Shown: in pieces, positions 42,390-50,745 of the stretch | Layout of the letters: each line of letters opens with the position of its first letter | How positions within the stretch are numbered: position 1 is the first letter of the stretch | Origin: Armatimonadota bacterium | GTDB taxonomy: Bacteria > Armatimonadota > Fimbriimonadia > Fimbriimonadales > Fimbriimonadaceae | Assembly: GCA_018268375.1 (NCBI GenBank) | Contig: JAFDWS010000001.1 | Span: forward strand, 648,627 to 712,626 | Length of the DNA: 64,000 nt | Direction: 5' to 3' | Made by a program: the position numbers and the translations under genes | Notes under the pieces: model-generated | What the model saw: the letters and a program-made list of their open reading frames with translations, nothing else | What the model was told of the DNA's origin: nothing | Databases searched by the model: none

Positions 42390-42425
42390 CCCCTCCTCCC
42401 TGGTCTGCACAAGGAGGAGGGGAAC
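42390..42425 (+). terminator. Hairpin between convergent genes
   Basis: The perfect 10-bp stem CCCCTCCTCC (42390-42399) and GGAGGAGGGG (42413-42422) has a 13-nt loop. It lies 14 bp after the plus-strand stop and just beyond the end of the S41 peptidase gene. The T tract is short (AACCTTT), so it is a weak canonical terminator. Confidence 0.45.
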
Positions 42426-42427
42426 CT

Positions 42428-43612
42428 TTAGCCCCCGCCGTTCAGCGTCTTCACCGCCTCGTCCCACCAAGGGTCACCGAGTCCAGGCTCGATCACCTTT
42501 CGCGGAACCCACTCGTGCCTCGGCCGCCCATTGACATGAAAGGTCTGCTCGGTAGGGAAACCCACCGAAAATCCTGCGAGCGGCAGATCGAATCGGTCGA
42601 TCGCTCCCCTCAGGCCAGCCATTCTCGTACCGACGACGGTCCCCCGCTTCAGCGCGTCAAACCCGATCGCGATTCCCTCCCCCATGCTGCCCGTCCAACG
42701 GTTCACGAGAACGACGAGCTTAGCTTTGACGGGCCGCTTCAGCCGAGGAGTGGCGTACTCCACCCAATCGCGGACGGTGCCAGTATCCCGTTCCTCGACC
42801 CGATGCCGTTGGAACGGGGCGCGACGGGCAATGAAGAGGCCCATGATCCCCCTCGCCACCGCAGAGTTACCTCCGCTCGGCGTGTTTCGCAGATCCATGA
42901 CGATCTTCGTCGCTGCCGACATCCTCGGCACGGCCTTGTCAAACTCGGCCAGCAAAGCCGAGTCTCCTAGGCTGTTCTCGGGACGAAGGTAGAGGATGGA
43001 ACCTGCTCGGACTTCAACGGTCAGGGGCCCTCGCGTCGGCGGATCGGTCGCCGTCGCCAGCACGAAGTCCCGCTGACCACCACCGCGCAAAACAGTGAGG
43101 CGTCGCTTGACGCTCCATCTGCCGGCCAAGGCGGAGTTCAGAGCCCACTCCCGCGCCCGTGAGTCAGGAGGACGGATTCCGTACCACTCTTGGCAACTGG
43201 CAGCCGTCGGTTTGCCCCCGATGCTCACGACCTCATCGCCGGGCAAAACCCCCGAGAGTTCGGCCACCGACCCCTGCTTGACCTGCTCCACTAGGGCGCG
43301 ATCGCCCACCCATGCCGCGTAAATGTCGGTGCCGCTGGGCACAAGGCGAGGGGAGTTCTCGTTGTTCGTCCCAAGGCTCGCGTGGAAGTCGTGCAGTTCG
43401 CCAACAAGGGCTTCGAACACGGTCAGAAGCTCGCGCTTGTCCTTGACGGCCGCGAGCTTGGGAGCGTAATGCTCCCTCAGAGCCTTGAGGTCGACCTGAT
43501 CGTCGCGCACAAAGGCACCATACGCGTCGAGGTCGCCGAGAAACTTTTCAAGGTCAGGGCGATAGTCGGTGACCGATGCTTGAACCGCTAAAGAGAGAAT
43601 GACGGCCAGCAT
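42428..43612 (-). CDS. Secreted S41-family (C-terminal processing type) peptidase
   Basis: Predicted 394 aa, starting at the ATG at 43612 with a short signal peptide (MLAVILSLAVQAS). A helical N-terminal region (VFEALVGELHDFHASLGTNNEN) precedes a PDZ-like segment (VEQVKQGSVAELSGVLPGDEVVSIGGKP). The peptidase core follows: KIVMDLRNTPSGGNSAVARGIMGLF, then VVLVNRWTGSMGEGIAIGFDALKRGTVVGTRMAG, with nucleophile Ser about 309 in the 'GSxGE' context. The 'GELHDFHASL' stretch is typical of tail-specific proteases. Periplasmic cleavage of protein C-termini is expected; substrate unknown. Confidence 0.9.
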   Translation of the reverse strand: MLAVILSLAVQASVTDYRPDLEKFLGDLDAYGAFVRDDQVDLKALREHYAPKLAAVKDKRELLTVFEALVGELHDFHASLGTNNENSPRLVPSGTDIYAAWVGDRALVEQVKQGSVAELSGVLPGDEVVSIGGKPTAASCQEWYGIRPPDSRAREWALNSALAGRWSVKRRLTVLRGGGQRDFVLATATDPPTRGPLTVEVRAGSILYLRPENSLGDSALLAEFDKAVPRMSAATKIVMDLRNTPSGGNSAVARGIMGLFIARRAPFQRHRVEERDTGTVRDWVEYATPRLKRPVKAKLVVLVNRWTGSMGEGIAIGFDALKRGTVVGTRMAGLRGAIDRFDLPLAGFSVGFPTEQTFHVNGRPRHEWVPRKVIEPGLGDPWWDEAVKTLNGGG

Positions 43613-43661
43613 CGTTTGAATTCTGCCCGGTTGGGAACCATGCCCGCTGGGGCGGCACACG

Positions 43662-44225
43662 TCAATCTGGCCAAGGGAAGCTTGCAAAGAAGTTTGAAAC
43701 TTCTCGGGTCGAAATCCGGGCGTTGCTTTCCGGATAGCTCGATCGGACAAGGACGTACCAGTCGCCGTGCTCGGTCAGAAACAGTTCGGAATTAGACCTT
43801 GATGGGGAGTCAAAGGAGAACATGGCCCGGAACACGGGCCGCTTCTTGCCCCCGATCACCTCCCCTCCGCTCCAATGACCCTCCTCCTTTGTTCCGTCAT
43901 GGTTCCGGAAGACCTCGCTCCGACAAAACTCGTAATGGTCCTTTAGCGTGTAACTGGGTTGGTTCTTCAGCTTCGGATAAACATAAAAGGTCAGGGCGAT
44001 CCTAGATGACCGAACATCGTATCCAACGGAGACATCGTCTCCCACTTTGTCATAGACCTTGACCTCTGACCGGGCGAAACCGGCGACTTTGGCCGGAAAT
44101 GAAAAGCCCGAGCCAGCGTGGACATAGTCCTTTTTGGCAGGAGGCGTCGAAGCGGACCATGGATCGGAAGGCACGCAAGACGTCGAGGCGAAGAGCGCCG
44201 ATATGGAGAGCAACCCGGGCCGCAT
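43662..44225 (-). CDS. Lipoprotein, unknown
   Basis: Predicted 187 aa; the start ATG at 44225 overlaps the HNH stop as TGATG. A short signal ends in a lipobox (ALFASTSC). The mature domain begins with a Pro/Ser-rich linker and then alternates strands (GSGFSFPAKVAGFARSEVKVYDKVGDDVSVGYDV, ALTFYVYPKLKNQPSYTLKDHYEFCRSEVF, RPVFRAMFSFDSPSRSNSELFLTEHGDWYVLVRSSYP). No family recognised. The gene is translationally coupled to the HNH gene. Confidence 0.65.
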   Translation of the reverse strand: MRPGLLSISALFASTSCVPSDPWSASTPPAKKDYVHAGSGFSFPAKVAGFARSEVKVYDKVGDDVSVGYDVRSSRIALTFYVYPKLKNQPSYTLKDHYEFCRSEVFRNHDGTKEEGHWSGGEVIGGKKRPVFRAMFSFDSPSRSNSELFLTEHGDWYVLVRSSYPESNARISTREVSNFFASFPWPD

Positions 44226-44476
44226 CAACTGAAGCCCGCAGAAAACGTGTCGAGTTCCGCCTGGTGCGCGCAGGTCGCGCAGAGCACCTCGCAGTTCGTC
44301 AAACGATCGACGTCACCGATCGTGTGGTCCTTCTTGTGGTGGTATGTGGCCGTCGTGAACTTGACCGCCATCTGGCACCGCGTCATGTAGTGCATCGAGC
44401 ACGACGAGCGCGTGCACTCGCAACGGCCACCGCACCGCTCGAAGGCGGCCTTCTTCGTCTCATCCGAGAATCCCAT
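44225..44476 (-). CDS. HNH-type nuclease domain protein
   Basis: Predicted 83 aa. The pattern FSDETKKAAFERCGGRCECTRSSC, then YHHKKDHTIGDVDRLTNCEVLCATC, contains the paired Cys of the zinc knuckle and the central His and Asn of an HNH endonuclease fold. The last 'CxxC' is followed by AHQ where CHxx is more usual, so the second metal or catalytic site may be altered. The tiny size suggests a standalone HNH domain. It overlaps the downstream lipoprotein gene by TGATG. Confidence 0.8.
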   Translation of the reverse strand: MGFSDETKKAAFERCGGRCECTRSSCSMHYMTRCQMAVKFTTATYHHKKDHTIGDVDRLTNCEVLCATCAHQAELDTFSAGFS

Positions 44477-44650
44477 CTCTGACCATGAGCAAGTCTCTCA
44501 CTTGCGACCGTTCGGCACGGTCTGCCAGTCTGGGCGCCAGCCGATTCCGGCGACACCGCCACTTTACCGCGATGTGGCCCAACGAGCGGTTGAAAGGACC
44601 GTCCTTTAGGAGCTTGAGAGCCATGCTAGACTTGCCCCGAGAGGAACCCT

Positions 44651-45145
44651 ATGAGCACAACGACACAGGGCATCGACGCCCGCGCATACTTGACCGGCTG
44701 GCTGACCGGCCTCACTGGCATGTACCAAGCCGACATCCGCGCTATCCCGGAGGACAAGTGGAACGCCACGTTCGGAGGTTGCACGCGCCCGGCCAGCGAG
44801 CTGACGGCGGACGCCATGTCACTCCTCCTTTGGTGCACCCAGGCCCTCAAGGGCAACGCTTCCGGCGAGCATGAGACAGACCTCACCGACAAAGCTAAGG
44901 CTGATTGCGCGACCAAAGACGGCGCCGCTGCCAGCCTTCAGAACGCAGCTGAGGCGTTCAGCCAGGCCCTCGCTGGAGCGAGCGACGAGACGCTGAACCA
45001 GGTGGTCACTCCGCCTTGGCAGATGGACGCACCTCTGTTCGCGATCGCCCAGATCGCCGTGAGCCATCTCTGGTACCACGATGGCCAGCTCAACTACATC
45101 CAGTGCCTGCTCGGCGACGACAAGATCCACTGGATGGGCGACTAA
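44651..45145 (+). CDS. DinB-like protein
   Basis: Predicted 164 aa, preceded by GAGAGGAACCC at a good distance. The four-helix DinB/YfiT fold is suggested by YLTGWLTGLTGMYQADIRAIPEDKWN, then CTRPASELTADAMSLLLWCTQ, and especially by AIAQIAVSHLWYHDGQLNYIQCLLG. There a His-x3-His type metal site in helix 4 (H...YHDGQLNY) is typical. Such proteins are putative metal-dependent thiol or small-molecule transferases. A good terminator follows 25 bp after the stop. A TAGACT hexamer (44627-44632) may be its -10 element. Confidence 0.82.
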   Translation: MSTTTQGIDARAYLTGWLTGLTGMYQADIRAIPEDKWNATFGGCTRPASELTADAMSLLLWCTQALKGNASGEHETDLTDKAKADCATKDGAAASLQNAAEAFSQALAGASDETLNQVVTPPWQMDAPLFAIAQIAVSHLWYHDGQLNYIQCLLGDDKIHWMGD

Positions 45146-45169
45146 AGCCCAACGACCCCGTGTGACCAA

Positions 45170-45198
45170 AGGCGCCAGATCATGGCGCCTCTTTTATT
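45170..45198 (+). terminator. Rho-independent terminator of the DinB-like gene
   Basis: AGGCGCCA (45170-45177) and TGGCGCCT (45183-45190) form a perfect 8-bp stem with loop GATCA. They are followed by CTTTTATT. Confidence 0.9.
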
Positions 45199-45280
45199 AG
45201 AAGAAGGTCACTCAGAATTGCTAGGTGCCTTGCACTTTGACGTGCTGTAAGATCAAGGCCGGTCTCGGAGGCCGTGTCTT

Positions 45281-46405
45281 ATGGTTCGTTTTCCCTTGCT
45301 GATCGCGTTCGCAGCCCTGCCTTTTGTTTCATCGGCTAACGTCTATGACATCACCGCCAATTGGAGCGACGTGAACAATCCTAATGGCGTGTGGTCCTTT
45401 GTACAGGGCAATACCTTGTTGCCACACGTGGACTGGTGGCAAAGGAACGCAGGAGGATGGACTGTCGCCCAACCCGGCTTTGCCGACAGCGAGGACGGGA
45501 ACGACCGACTCCCCTTCTATTTCAAAAGCAACGGCTCAGAGACCTTTGCCAGGGACTTTGTCATGGGCGACATTGTCACTCACTGCTGGGACGCCGTGAA
45601 CGGAAGCGGCAACACGTACGGTTCTGCACGGTTCACTGCTCCCTATCCCGCTCGCGTCGACATATCGGGCGCGAACTGGATGGGACGGGACATTGGTCGC
45701 TCTGCAGACTGGTATCTCTCTGCAAGGGGTGTTGTCGTCTCTACGGGAAGCTTGGCGTCTGGCGACGCCTACTCTCGCGCCTTCCCCATGGACTATGCCC
45801 TTGGCTCTGGCGGATCTGCGGCCTTGACGGGGCACCTGCTTGACACCGGCGATGCGATCGATCTGAAGCACACGAATACGAGCACCGCAGGAGATTTCAT
45901 CGGTATCACGATGAAGTTGACCGAAACAAAGCTGTTCACTCGAACGGCTCCGAGCAACACAACAGTGCGGCTCGGCAAGATCGCCTCCGGCAACAACGCG
46001 AGCCTGGCCGCCACGGACGGGGACGTGCTGCGAGTATGCAAGTTCATCGTTCCCAACCAGTCGGTCGCTCCCATCAATGTAGAAGTCACGGGCACGTCGG
46101 CCGTCGCAAACCCCAGTGAACTCGTCTTTCGCACCCGAATCCGGGCCGCCCACAATGGCCAGTTGCAATTGAAACTGGACATGTACGACTACTCGATCGC
46201 AAACTTCGGAGCGACCGACACCTCGACGACCCTCTTGAACACGGCCTTCGCCGAGCAAGAAGCGGTCGGCACCGGATCTCTTGCCAGATATATCGGCCCC
46301 GGTAACGAGGTCAAAGCCAGGTTCCGCGTGACGGCGACCGGTCCGGTCTCTGTGCAACTGTGGTGCATCGAAGCCGACAAAGCGGTTTGGCTCATCGCCC
46401 AGTAG
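45281..46405 (+). CDS. Secreted protein with C-terminal domain shared with the PKD protein
   Basis: Predicted 374 aa. A signal peptide (RFPLLIAFAALPFVSSA) is followed by an N-terminal jelly-roll-like domain (about 22-215) that begins YDITANWSDVNNPNGVWSFVQG and includes AYSRAFPMDYALGSGGSAALTGHLLDTGDAIDL. The C-terminal domain (about 228-374) starts VRLGKIASGNNASLAATDGD and ends RYIGPGNEVKARFRVTATGPVSVQLW. It is similar in pattern to the last 150 residues of the PKD protein at 36641-39997. The N-terminal half looks like a carbohydrate- or matrix-type beta domain. Secreted; function unknown. Confidence 0.75.
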   Translation: MVRFPLLIAFAALPFVSSANVYDITANWSDVNNPNGVWSFVQGNTLLPHVDWWQRNAGGWTVAQPGFADSEDGNDRLPFYFKSNGSETFARDFVMGDIVTHCWDAVNGSGNTYGSARFTAPYPARVDISGANWMGRDIGRSADWYLSARGVVVSTGSLASGDAYSRAFPMDYALGSGGSAALTGHLLDTGDAIDLKHTNTSTAGDFIGITMKLTETKLFTRTAPSNTTVRLGKIASGNNASLAATDGDVLRVCKFIVPNQSVAPINVEVTGTSAVANPSELVFRTRIRAAHNGQLQLKLDMYDYSIANFGATDTSTTLLNTAFAEQEAVGTGSLARYIGPGNEVKARFRVTATGPVSVQLWCIEADKAVWLIAQ

Positions 46406-46484
46406 TCGCGCCAGAAGGCTCTTTGCCGCGAATTCTTAATGCTTAAGTGCCGCCCGGAAGTCTTCCCTGGCGTAGCATAGGACT

Positions 46485-46901
46485 ATGGCGACGGACACCA
46501 TGGAACAAATGGCCTTGAACCAAGGCAAAACCTTCTGCTGGCACGAGCTTTACGTGCCCAAAGCCCAGGAGGCGATCGACTTCTACACCAACGCCCTTGG
46601 CTTCGGAAGCGAGGACATGCAGATGGGCGATGGAATGACCTATCGGATGCTGACCAGGAATGGTCAAGGCGTCGCGGGCGTGTGGGGCACCACTGAGAAC
46701 GAGCAGATGAAGAACACGCCGCCCCACTGGTCAACGTACTTGGCGGTCGACGACGTCGATGCACGGCTGCAAAGGTGCCAAGACCTCGGCGCCCAAGTCA
46801 TCGTGCCGCCGATGGACGTCCCGGGAATCGGTCGCATGGCTCTGATCCAGGATCCCTTCGGAGCAATGATCTGGATCTTCCGCGGCGCAGACTCTGCCTA
46901 G
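46485..46901 (+). CDS. VOC (glyoxalase-fold) protein
   Basis: Predicted 138 aa. It begins MATDTMEQMALNQGKTFCWHELYVPKAQEAIDFYTNALGF, the usual first VOC beta-alpha unit. TYLAVDDVDARLQRCQDLGAQVIVPPMDVPGIGRMALIQDPFGAMIWIF follows as the second. His and Glu positions for a metal site are partly present (WHELY, LIQDPFG). It resembles the VOC gene at 60425-60808 in its second half. It may bind or modify a small molecule. A hairpin lies between it and the convergent gene at 46968. Confidence 0.88.
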   Translation: MATDTMEQMALNQGKTFCWHELYVPKAQEAIDFYTNALGFGSEDMQMGDGMTYRMLTRNGQGVAGVWGTTENEQMKNTPPHWSTYLAVDDVDARLQRCQDLGAQVIVPPMDVPGIGRMALIQDPFGAMIWIFRGADSA

Positions 46902-46935
46902 GCAGAAGTTGCGTGGCGCCAGTCAAATCGAGCGA

Positions 46936-46961
46936 AATGGGCTGCCAGAGGGCGGCCCATT
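46936..46961. terminator. Bidirectional-type hairpin between convergent genes
   Basis: AATGGGC-t-GCC pairs with GGC-g-GCCCATT around an AGAG loop, at 46936-46961. It is placed between the plus-strand VOC gene (ends 46901) and the minus-strand gene ending at 46968. T tracts are short on both sides (TTCTC on plus, TTTCG on minus). Confidence 0.5.
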
Positions 46962-46967
46962 CTCCTG

Positions 46968-47657
46968 TCAGTTCCAAAGCAAGCGCAAGATGAGCTTCCA
47001 GGTGTCGAGATCGTTCGGCTTTTCCGGATAAGTGCTCCTCGCTGTCTCCATGTCGAAGAACTTCCGGACGTAGTCGAGGAACTCCTGTTCGCGGGCGAAT
47101 TTGCGCTCGTCAGGGTAATCGCCGTAGTCTGAACTTTCGAACCTCTTGCCGGTCCAGCGCATGACCGTCCCTCCCTCCTTGTGCGCAGTGCGGAACTGGG
47201 CCCCCGCCTTCATCCGCCGAACGATCTCGCTTTGAACGTCCTGCGAGGTCTTGAATTCCGATTCGAACGCCAAGGTCTCCTCGACCACCTTCCCGTACAA
47301 CACTCCGGGCGGTTTCGCCAAGTCCGGAGGCGAGCAGCGCATAAAGTCCTTCGTCCAATACTCGAACCAACTGTCGGCAGTTCGCTGAAAGTAGTCGTCG
47401 TGCATCGCCTCAAATCGCGACCAGTCCACCTTGACTACGAAGGTGTAGTGCTTCTGGATCAAACCGACCTCGTCTAACCTCAACATGTAGTCGTGCTCGG
47501 CGCCGGTCACCTTCCCATGCGCCCGCAACACCAGCCGTTCTTCCTCGACAGAAGGGCTGAAAAGGGTCATGAGGTGCTTTTCCAAGACGACCTGGATTTC
47601 CCACGGCGCCCGCTTGTCCTGGAAGTGAAGCGAATTGGTCGCGGTCGTGATCCTCAT
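46968..47657 (-). CDS. Hypothetical soluble protein
   Basis: Predicted 229 aa, starting at the ATG at 47657 (MRITTATNSLHFQDKRAPWEIQVVLEKHLMTLF). The longer open frame is a shadow of the upstream region. Notable segments are EERLVLRAHGKVTGAEHDYMLRLDEVGLI, a charged helix RFEAMHDDYFQRTADSWFEYWTKDFM and GAQFRTAHKEGGTVMRWTGKRFESSDYGDYPDE. No signal peptide, membrane segment or known motif. The gene is single, downstream of the DUF3291 gene (86 bp) in the same direction. I cannot assign a function. Confidence 0.65.
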   Translation of the reverse strand: MRITTATNSLHFQDKRAPWEIQVVLEKHLMTLFSPSVEEERLVLRAHGKVTGAEHDYMLRLDEVGLIQKHYTFVVKVDWSRFEAMHDDYFQRTADSWFEYWTKDFMRCSPPDLAKPPGVLYGKVVEETLAFESEFKTSQDVQSEIVRRMKAGAQFRTAHKEGGTVMRWTGKRFESSDYGDYPDERKFAREQEFLDYVRKFFDMETARSTYPEKPNDLDTWKLILRLLWN

Positions 47658-47742
47658 GGGGCGGGGAAAGTTTAGACCCGTCTGCGATGACAGGGAAGCC
47701 GGACGGTCGTGTGGCGGAGGGGAAAGGAAGGTCGAGGCTTCT

Positions 47743-48267
47743 TTACCGGCCCGTCTTCGCCCGCACGACGTCCGTGTTGATCCGGTACGGCTCGCCATCC
47801 CCGTCGAACGGGCTCCGCAAGTTGAAGGCGTGCGCGGTCGAGCCGTGGTCATGGAGGTGGTCCATCCGGTCGGCCGCCATTTGCCAGTTCACGGGGTCGC
47901 CTTCTTCGACCCACCAGCCGACATGCTCGGGCAATCCGTTGTGGATGAACCACTCCGTTCGCAGTTTCATCGCATCGCCATGGGCGCCATGATAGGCAAA
48001 GGCTGCCACCGACTCGATGTCGTCCCAGAGCGAAAGGGTGGCTGCGGAGCGCAACGTCGTTTCTCCGCCCCAACACTTGGGCGTGACGATCTCACCCCAC
48101 GAGTGCTGAAAGTTCTCGAGGCTGCGCTCGGACCGGCCGATGAATCCTTCCATGGCGTCTGCCGCACCATAGACCGAAGGCACACGATCTACAAAACCCT
48201 GAACGTCCGGATGCCCGAAGTCCGCTTTGAGGTGGCCGTAGGTCATGAAAGCGAGCTTCTTCGCCAC
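47743..48267 (-). CDS. DUF3291 protein
   Basis: Predicted 174 aa from a GTG at 48267 (VAKKLAFMTYGHLKADFGHPDVQGFVDR). This is the normal N-terminus of DUF3291 proteins; the longer frame is spurious. Further matches are GAADAMEGFIGRSERS, TLSLWDDIESVAAFAYHGAHGDAMKLRTEWF and RMDHLHDHGSTAHAFNLRSPFD. DUF3291 is a dimeric ferredoxin-like (antibiotic-biosynthesis-monooxygenase-type) fold of unknown function. It diverges from the lipoprotein gene at 48369. Confidence 0.85.
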   Translation of the reverse strand: MAKKLAFMTYGHLKADFGHPDVQGFVDRVPSVYGAADAMEGFIGRSERSLENFQHSWGEIVTPKCWGGETTLRSAATLSLWDDIESVAAFAYHGAHGDAMKLRTEWFIHNGLPEHVGWWVEEGDPVNWQMAADRMDHLHDHGSTAHAFNLRSPFDGDGEPYRINTDVVRAKTGR

Positions 48268-48368
48268 GGGATGGCAGTCTACCAGCGGCCTAAAATTCAA
48301 ACGGCCACCGGTTGGAACCAAATGTCGCCGCGTCATGTAGACTCTGGAGTCTCTCCTCAAGGTTAACC

Positions 48369-49259
48369 ATGAACCGCACCAGCCTGCCCTGCCTCCCGCC
48401 CCTCCTCGGTCTTGCCCTCGCTGCTGTCGCATGCTCCGCCACCATCGTCGGCTGCGGTAAAGGCGACGTTGTGTTCACGAACGCTCCCAAGGAGCAGTAC
48501 GACCGAGCCCAGACCGCTCTCAAGGTCCGCGAGCGGCTGGCCGCTGCCAAGAAGGTCGAGCCGTGGGAGATCAAGCCGAGCGAGGTCGCCGCCGACCCCG
48601 AGTTGAAGTCTTGGGGCAAGGACCCGCAGGAGATCGAAACGGAAGTCTCGAGGGCGGTCGCCGCGCCCGACAACTTGGAGGAGCCGAAGGCCCTCACCGG
48701 GTTCTCGGAGGTCAATTGGGCCGATGCGAAGGGCACCGTCGTCAACTACGCGACGTCTTACACACCCGTTGACGACATGCTGAAGGCGGGCGCCGCCGGG
48801 GCTGCCCCAAAGCCAGTCGTCACGACCCTTGGCGAACGCCTAGGCAAGGGCGAGTATAAGATCTTCAAGGTCGATTTGACGGCCACTCCGCCCACAGCAC
48901 CGGGCCAACCGAAGGCCGCTCCGACCACCAACACCATCTATTTCGGCCCCATCATTCGCGGCGACCTGGACAAGATCGTGGCCGAAGCGATGAAGCGCGG
49001 GCAGGGGCAGAAGATCAACGTGACCGGCGATAGCTTCCCGGTCAAGTTCTACGCGAACCAGAGCGGCAAGGTGATCGCGGGTGTGGACGACCCCAAGAAG
49101 GAGATCAAACTCGACCACATCGCCAACGCGATCCAACTCACCTACTTCAAGTATTCGACGGACGTCGTCAAGAAGGCGATGGCCGCGGCCGAGAAGAACC
49201 CCACCGCGGGCATGCCTCCGATGCAGCAGATCGAAACAGTCCGCGCATCGAAGGGTTGA
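48369..49259 (+). CDS. Lipoprotein, unknown
   Basis: Predicted 296 aa from the ATG at 48369. A signal peptide runs to a lipobox (ATIVGC) near Cys 29. The mature region is highly charged at first (KEQYDRAQTALKVRERLAAAKKVEPWEIKP), then has a beta-rich domain (TTLGERLGKGEYKIFKVDLT, NTIYFGPIIRGDLDKIVAEAMKRG, FPVKFYANQSGKVIAGVDDPKKEIKL) and a helical C-terminus. No family recognised. It stands alone between the DUF3291 gene and an intergenic repeat region. Confidence 0.65.
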   Translation: MNRTSLPCLPPLLGLALAAVACSATIVGCGKGDVVFTNAPKEQYDRAQTALKVRERLAAAKKVEPWEIKPSEVAADPELKSWGKDPQEIETEVSRAVAAPDNLEEPKALTGFSEVNWADAKGTVVNYATSYTPVDDMLKAGAAGAAPKPVVTTLGERLGKGEYKIFKVDLTATPPTAPGQPKAAPTTNTIYFGPIIRGDLDKIVAEAMKRGQGQKINVTGDSFPVKFYANQSGKVIAGVDDPKKEIKLDHIANAIQLTYFKYSTDVVKKAMAAAEKNPTAGMPPMQQIETVRASKG

Positions 49260-49287
49260 CGGCGCTTCAGCAGGCAACATCCGTTCG

Positions 49288-49400
49288 TGAACGGTCCCTT
49301 CGCTCCTTGCCTTGCGGCAAGTCGGTCGGGATGACAATTAGCTAGACTTCGCTGCTACCAACCGGGTGTCATCCCGAGCGGAGTCGAGGGATCCTGTAGG
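49288..49400. repeat. Intergenic repeat-like segment with an inverted TCGGGATGACA
   Basis: The 323-bp gap between 49259 and 49583 contains no gene. It holds TCGGGATGACA at 49326-49336 and its exact reverse complement TGTCATCCCGA at 49367-49377. The second arm continues GCGGAGTCGAGGGATCC and the first is preceded by TCCCTTCGCTCC, so the arms are extended imperfectly. Similar 'GAGCGGAGTCGAGGG' words are frequent in intergenic DNA of several bacterial phyla. I see nothing else in the gap except a TATAAT near its end. Confidence 0.5.
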
Positions 49401-49546
49401 GTTGGATTCTGGATTTTCGTCTCAACAAGCGGAGGCGCGCTGGCGCCGCTGCCGCCCTATGGTCGACCGCGGGCGCGGGCGTCAACTCCTCGATTGGCCC
49501 ACCACGAAATTCTCAAATGAACAACCCGAATCCGAAAGAGCACCCT

Positions 49547-49552
49547 TATAAT
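49547..49552 (+). promoter_or_regulatory. Possible -10 element TATAAT
   Basis: A perfect TATAAT lies 30 bp before the ATG at 49583. No good -35 hexamer is found 16-18 bp upstream, so the call is tentative. It would give a short leader containing the GAGG ribosome site. Confidence 0.35.
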
Positions 49553-49582
49553 CAGGGCAGTCACCTGACAAACGAGGTCGCT

Positions 49583-50578
49583 ATGGGATCGAACAAGCTC
49601 TCCATTACCGTAGCCGTCGCAGCGCTCGCTCTGCCGCTCACTTCTACCGCGCAGTCTTATGTCGCAGAAGATCTGAACCCATCTGGCTATGCGGGCTCTT
49701 ACATGTACCGAGGCTCTGCGAGCCAGTACGCCGGTGCCTTGATCTTGCCGGGCGGGGTCTATCACGCCGGCACGTTCCAGAACTCGAACTGGAGCGACCT
49801 GCACCCGCTGGGTTCGACCGAGTCTTGGGCGTATGAGACGCTTTCAGGAACCACAGTCGGCTACGCCGTCTTCGGGGGCAGCGCGCACGCCATGGTTTGG
49901 CAAGGCACGTCGGGCGCCTACTCTGACTTCCACCCAGCCGGCTACGACCAGTCGGGGATCGCGGGCTACCAGGGCCGTCAGATGGCGGGCTGGACTTACA
50001 TGAACACGCCGGGCATTTACCATGCGGCGGTCTGGACCTCGACCGGGCGGCACACCGACGTCCATCCGGCAGCATGGGCCAACAGCCAGATCAACGCGAC
50101 CGATGGACGCTTCCAAGCTGGCTCTGTTTCGAACAGCACGTACTCCATCCAGCACGCGGCCCTCTGGCAAGGCGCAGCCGCAAGCTTCGTGGACCTCAAC
50201 CCAACCTGGGCGGCGACATCGTGGGCCAACCACGTTTTGAAGAACGTGCAAGTCGGAGCATCGACCGTCAACGGTCAGACGATGGCGACGATCTGGACGG
50301 GCACGAGGGCCAGCGGGAGAAGCATCCACCCCACCGGCGCCTACACGTCCGAGGCTTTCGGAGTATCGAAGGGGATCACGGTCGGCACCTTTACGGCCGG
50401 GCCGTCCATGCCGGTCCGTGCTTGTGTGCTCGACGCATCCTTCGGCTTCGTTGACCTGCACAAGTTCCTGCCGACAAACTACACGGCGAGCGTGGCCTAC
50501 GGGATCGATCCGAGCGGCAACATCCTTGGCTACGCGGGCGTCGGCGGCGCGACCCACGCGGTCATCTGGCGGCGATAG
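49583..50578 (+). CDS. Secreted HAF-like repeat protein
   Basis: Predicted 331 aa, starting at the ATG at 49583 after an ACGAGG site. The signal peptide (LSITVAVAALALPLTSTAQ) is followed by six or seven repeats of about 45 residues. Their pattern is 'xxAGYxxxGGxxHAxxWxGxxxxxxDLHPxG', for example VGYAVFGGSAHAMVWQGTSGAYSDFHPAGYD and AGWTYMNTPGIYHAAVWTSTGRHTDVHPAAW. This is a distinct variant of the HAF-type extracellular repeat, probably a beta-propeller. No anchor is seen. Function unknown; secreted. Confidence 0.75.
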   Translation: MGSNKLSITVAVAALALPLTSTAQSYVAEDLNPSGYAGSYMYRGSASQYAGALILPGGVYHAGTFQNSNWSDLHPLGSTESWAYETLSGTTVGYAVFGGSAHAMVWQGTSGAYSDFHPAGYDQSGIAGYQGRQMAGWTYMNTPGIYHAAVWTSTGRHTDVHPAAWANSQINATDGRFQAGSVSNSTYSIQHAALWQGAAASFVDLNPTWAATSWANHVLKNVQVGASTVNGQTMATIWTGTRASGRSIHPTGAYTSEAFGVSKGITVGTFTAGPSMPVRACVLDASFGFVDLHKFLPTNYTASVAYGIDPSGNILGYAGVGGATHAVIWRR

Positions 50579-50745
50579 GAGGCAAAATTCCCCTTCCTGG
50601 TTTGCCACAGGAGTTCCTCGGTCGTCGTGAAGAGTCGCACACTGAATTCACCGGGTCGCAAAATCCTCGCGGGCGGCAATCCAGCCACCGGGACACCCAT
50701 CGACACCGGCGATCACTTTCATTCGCCCGAATATGAAGGCTTGGC

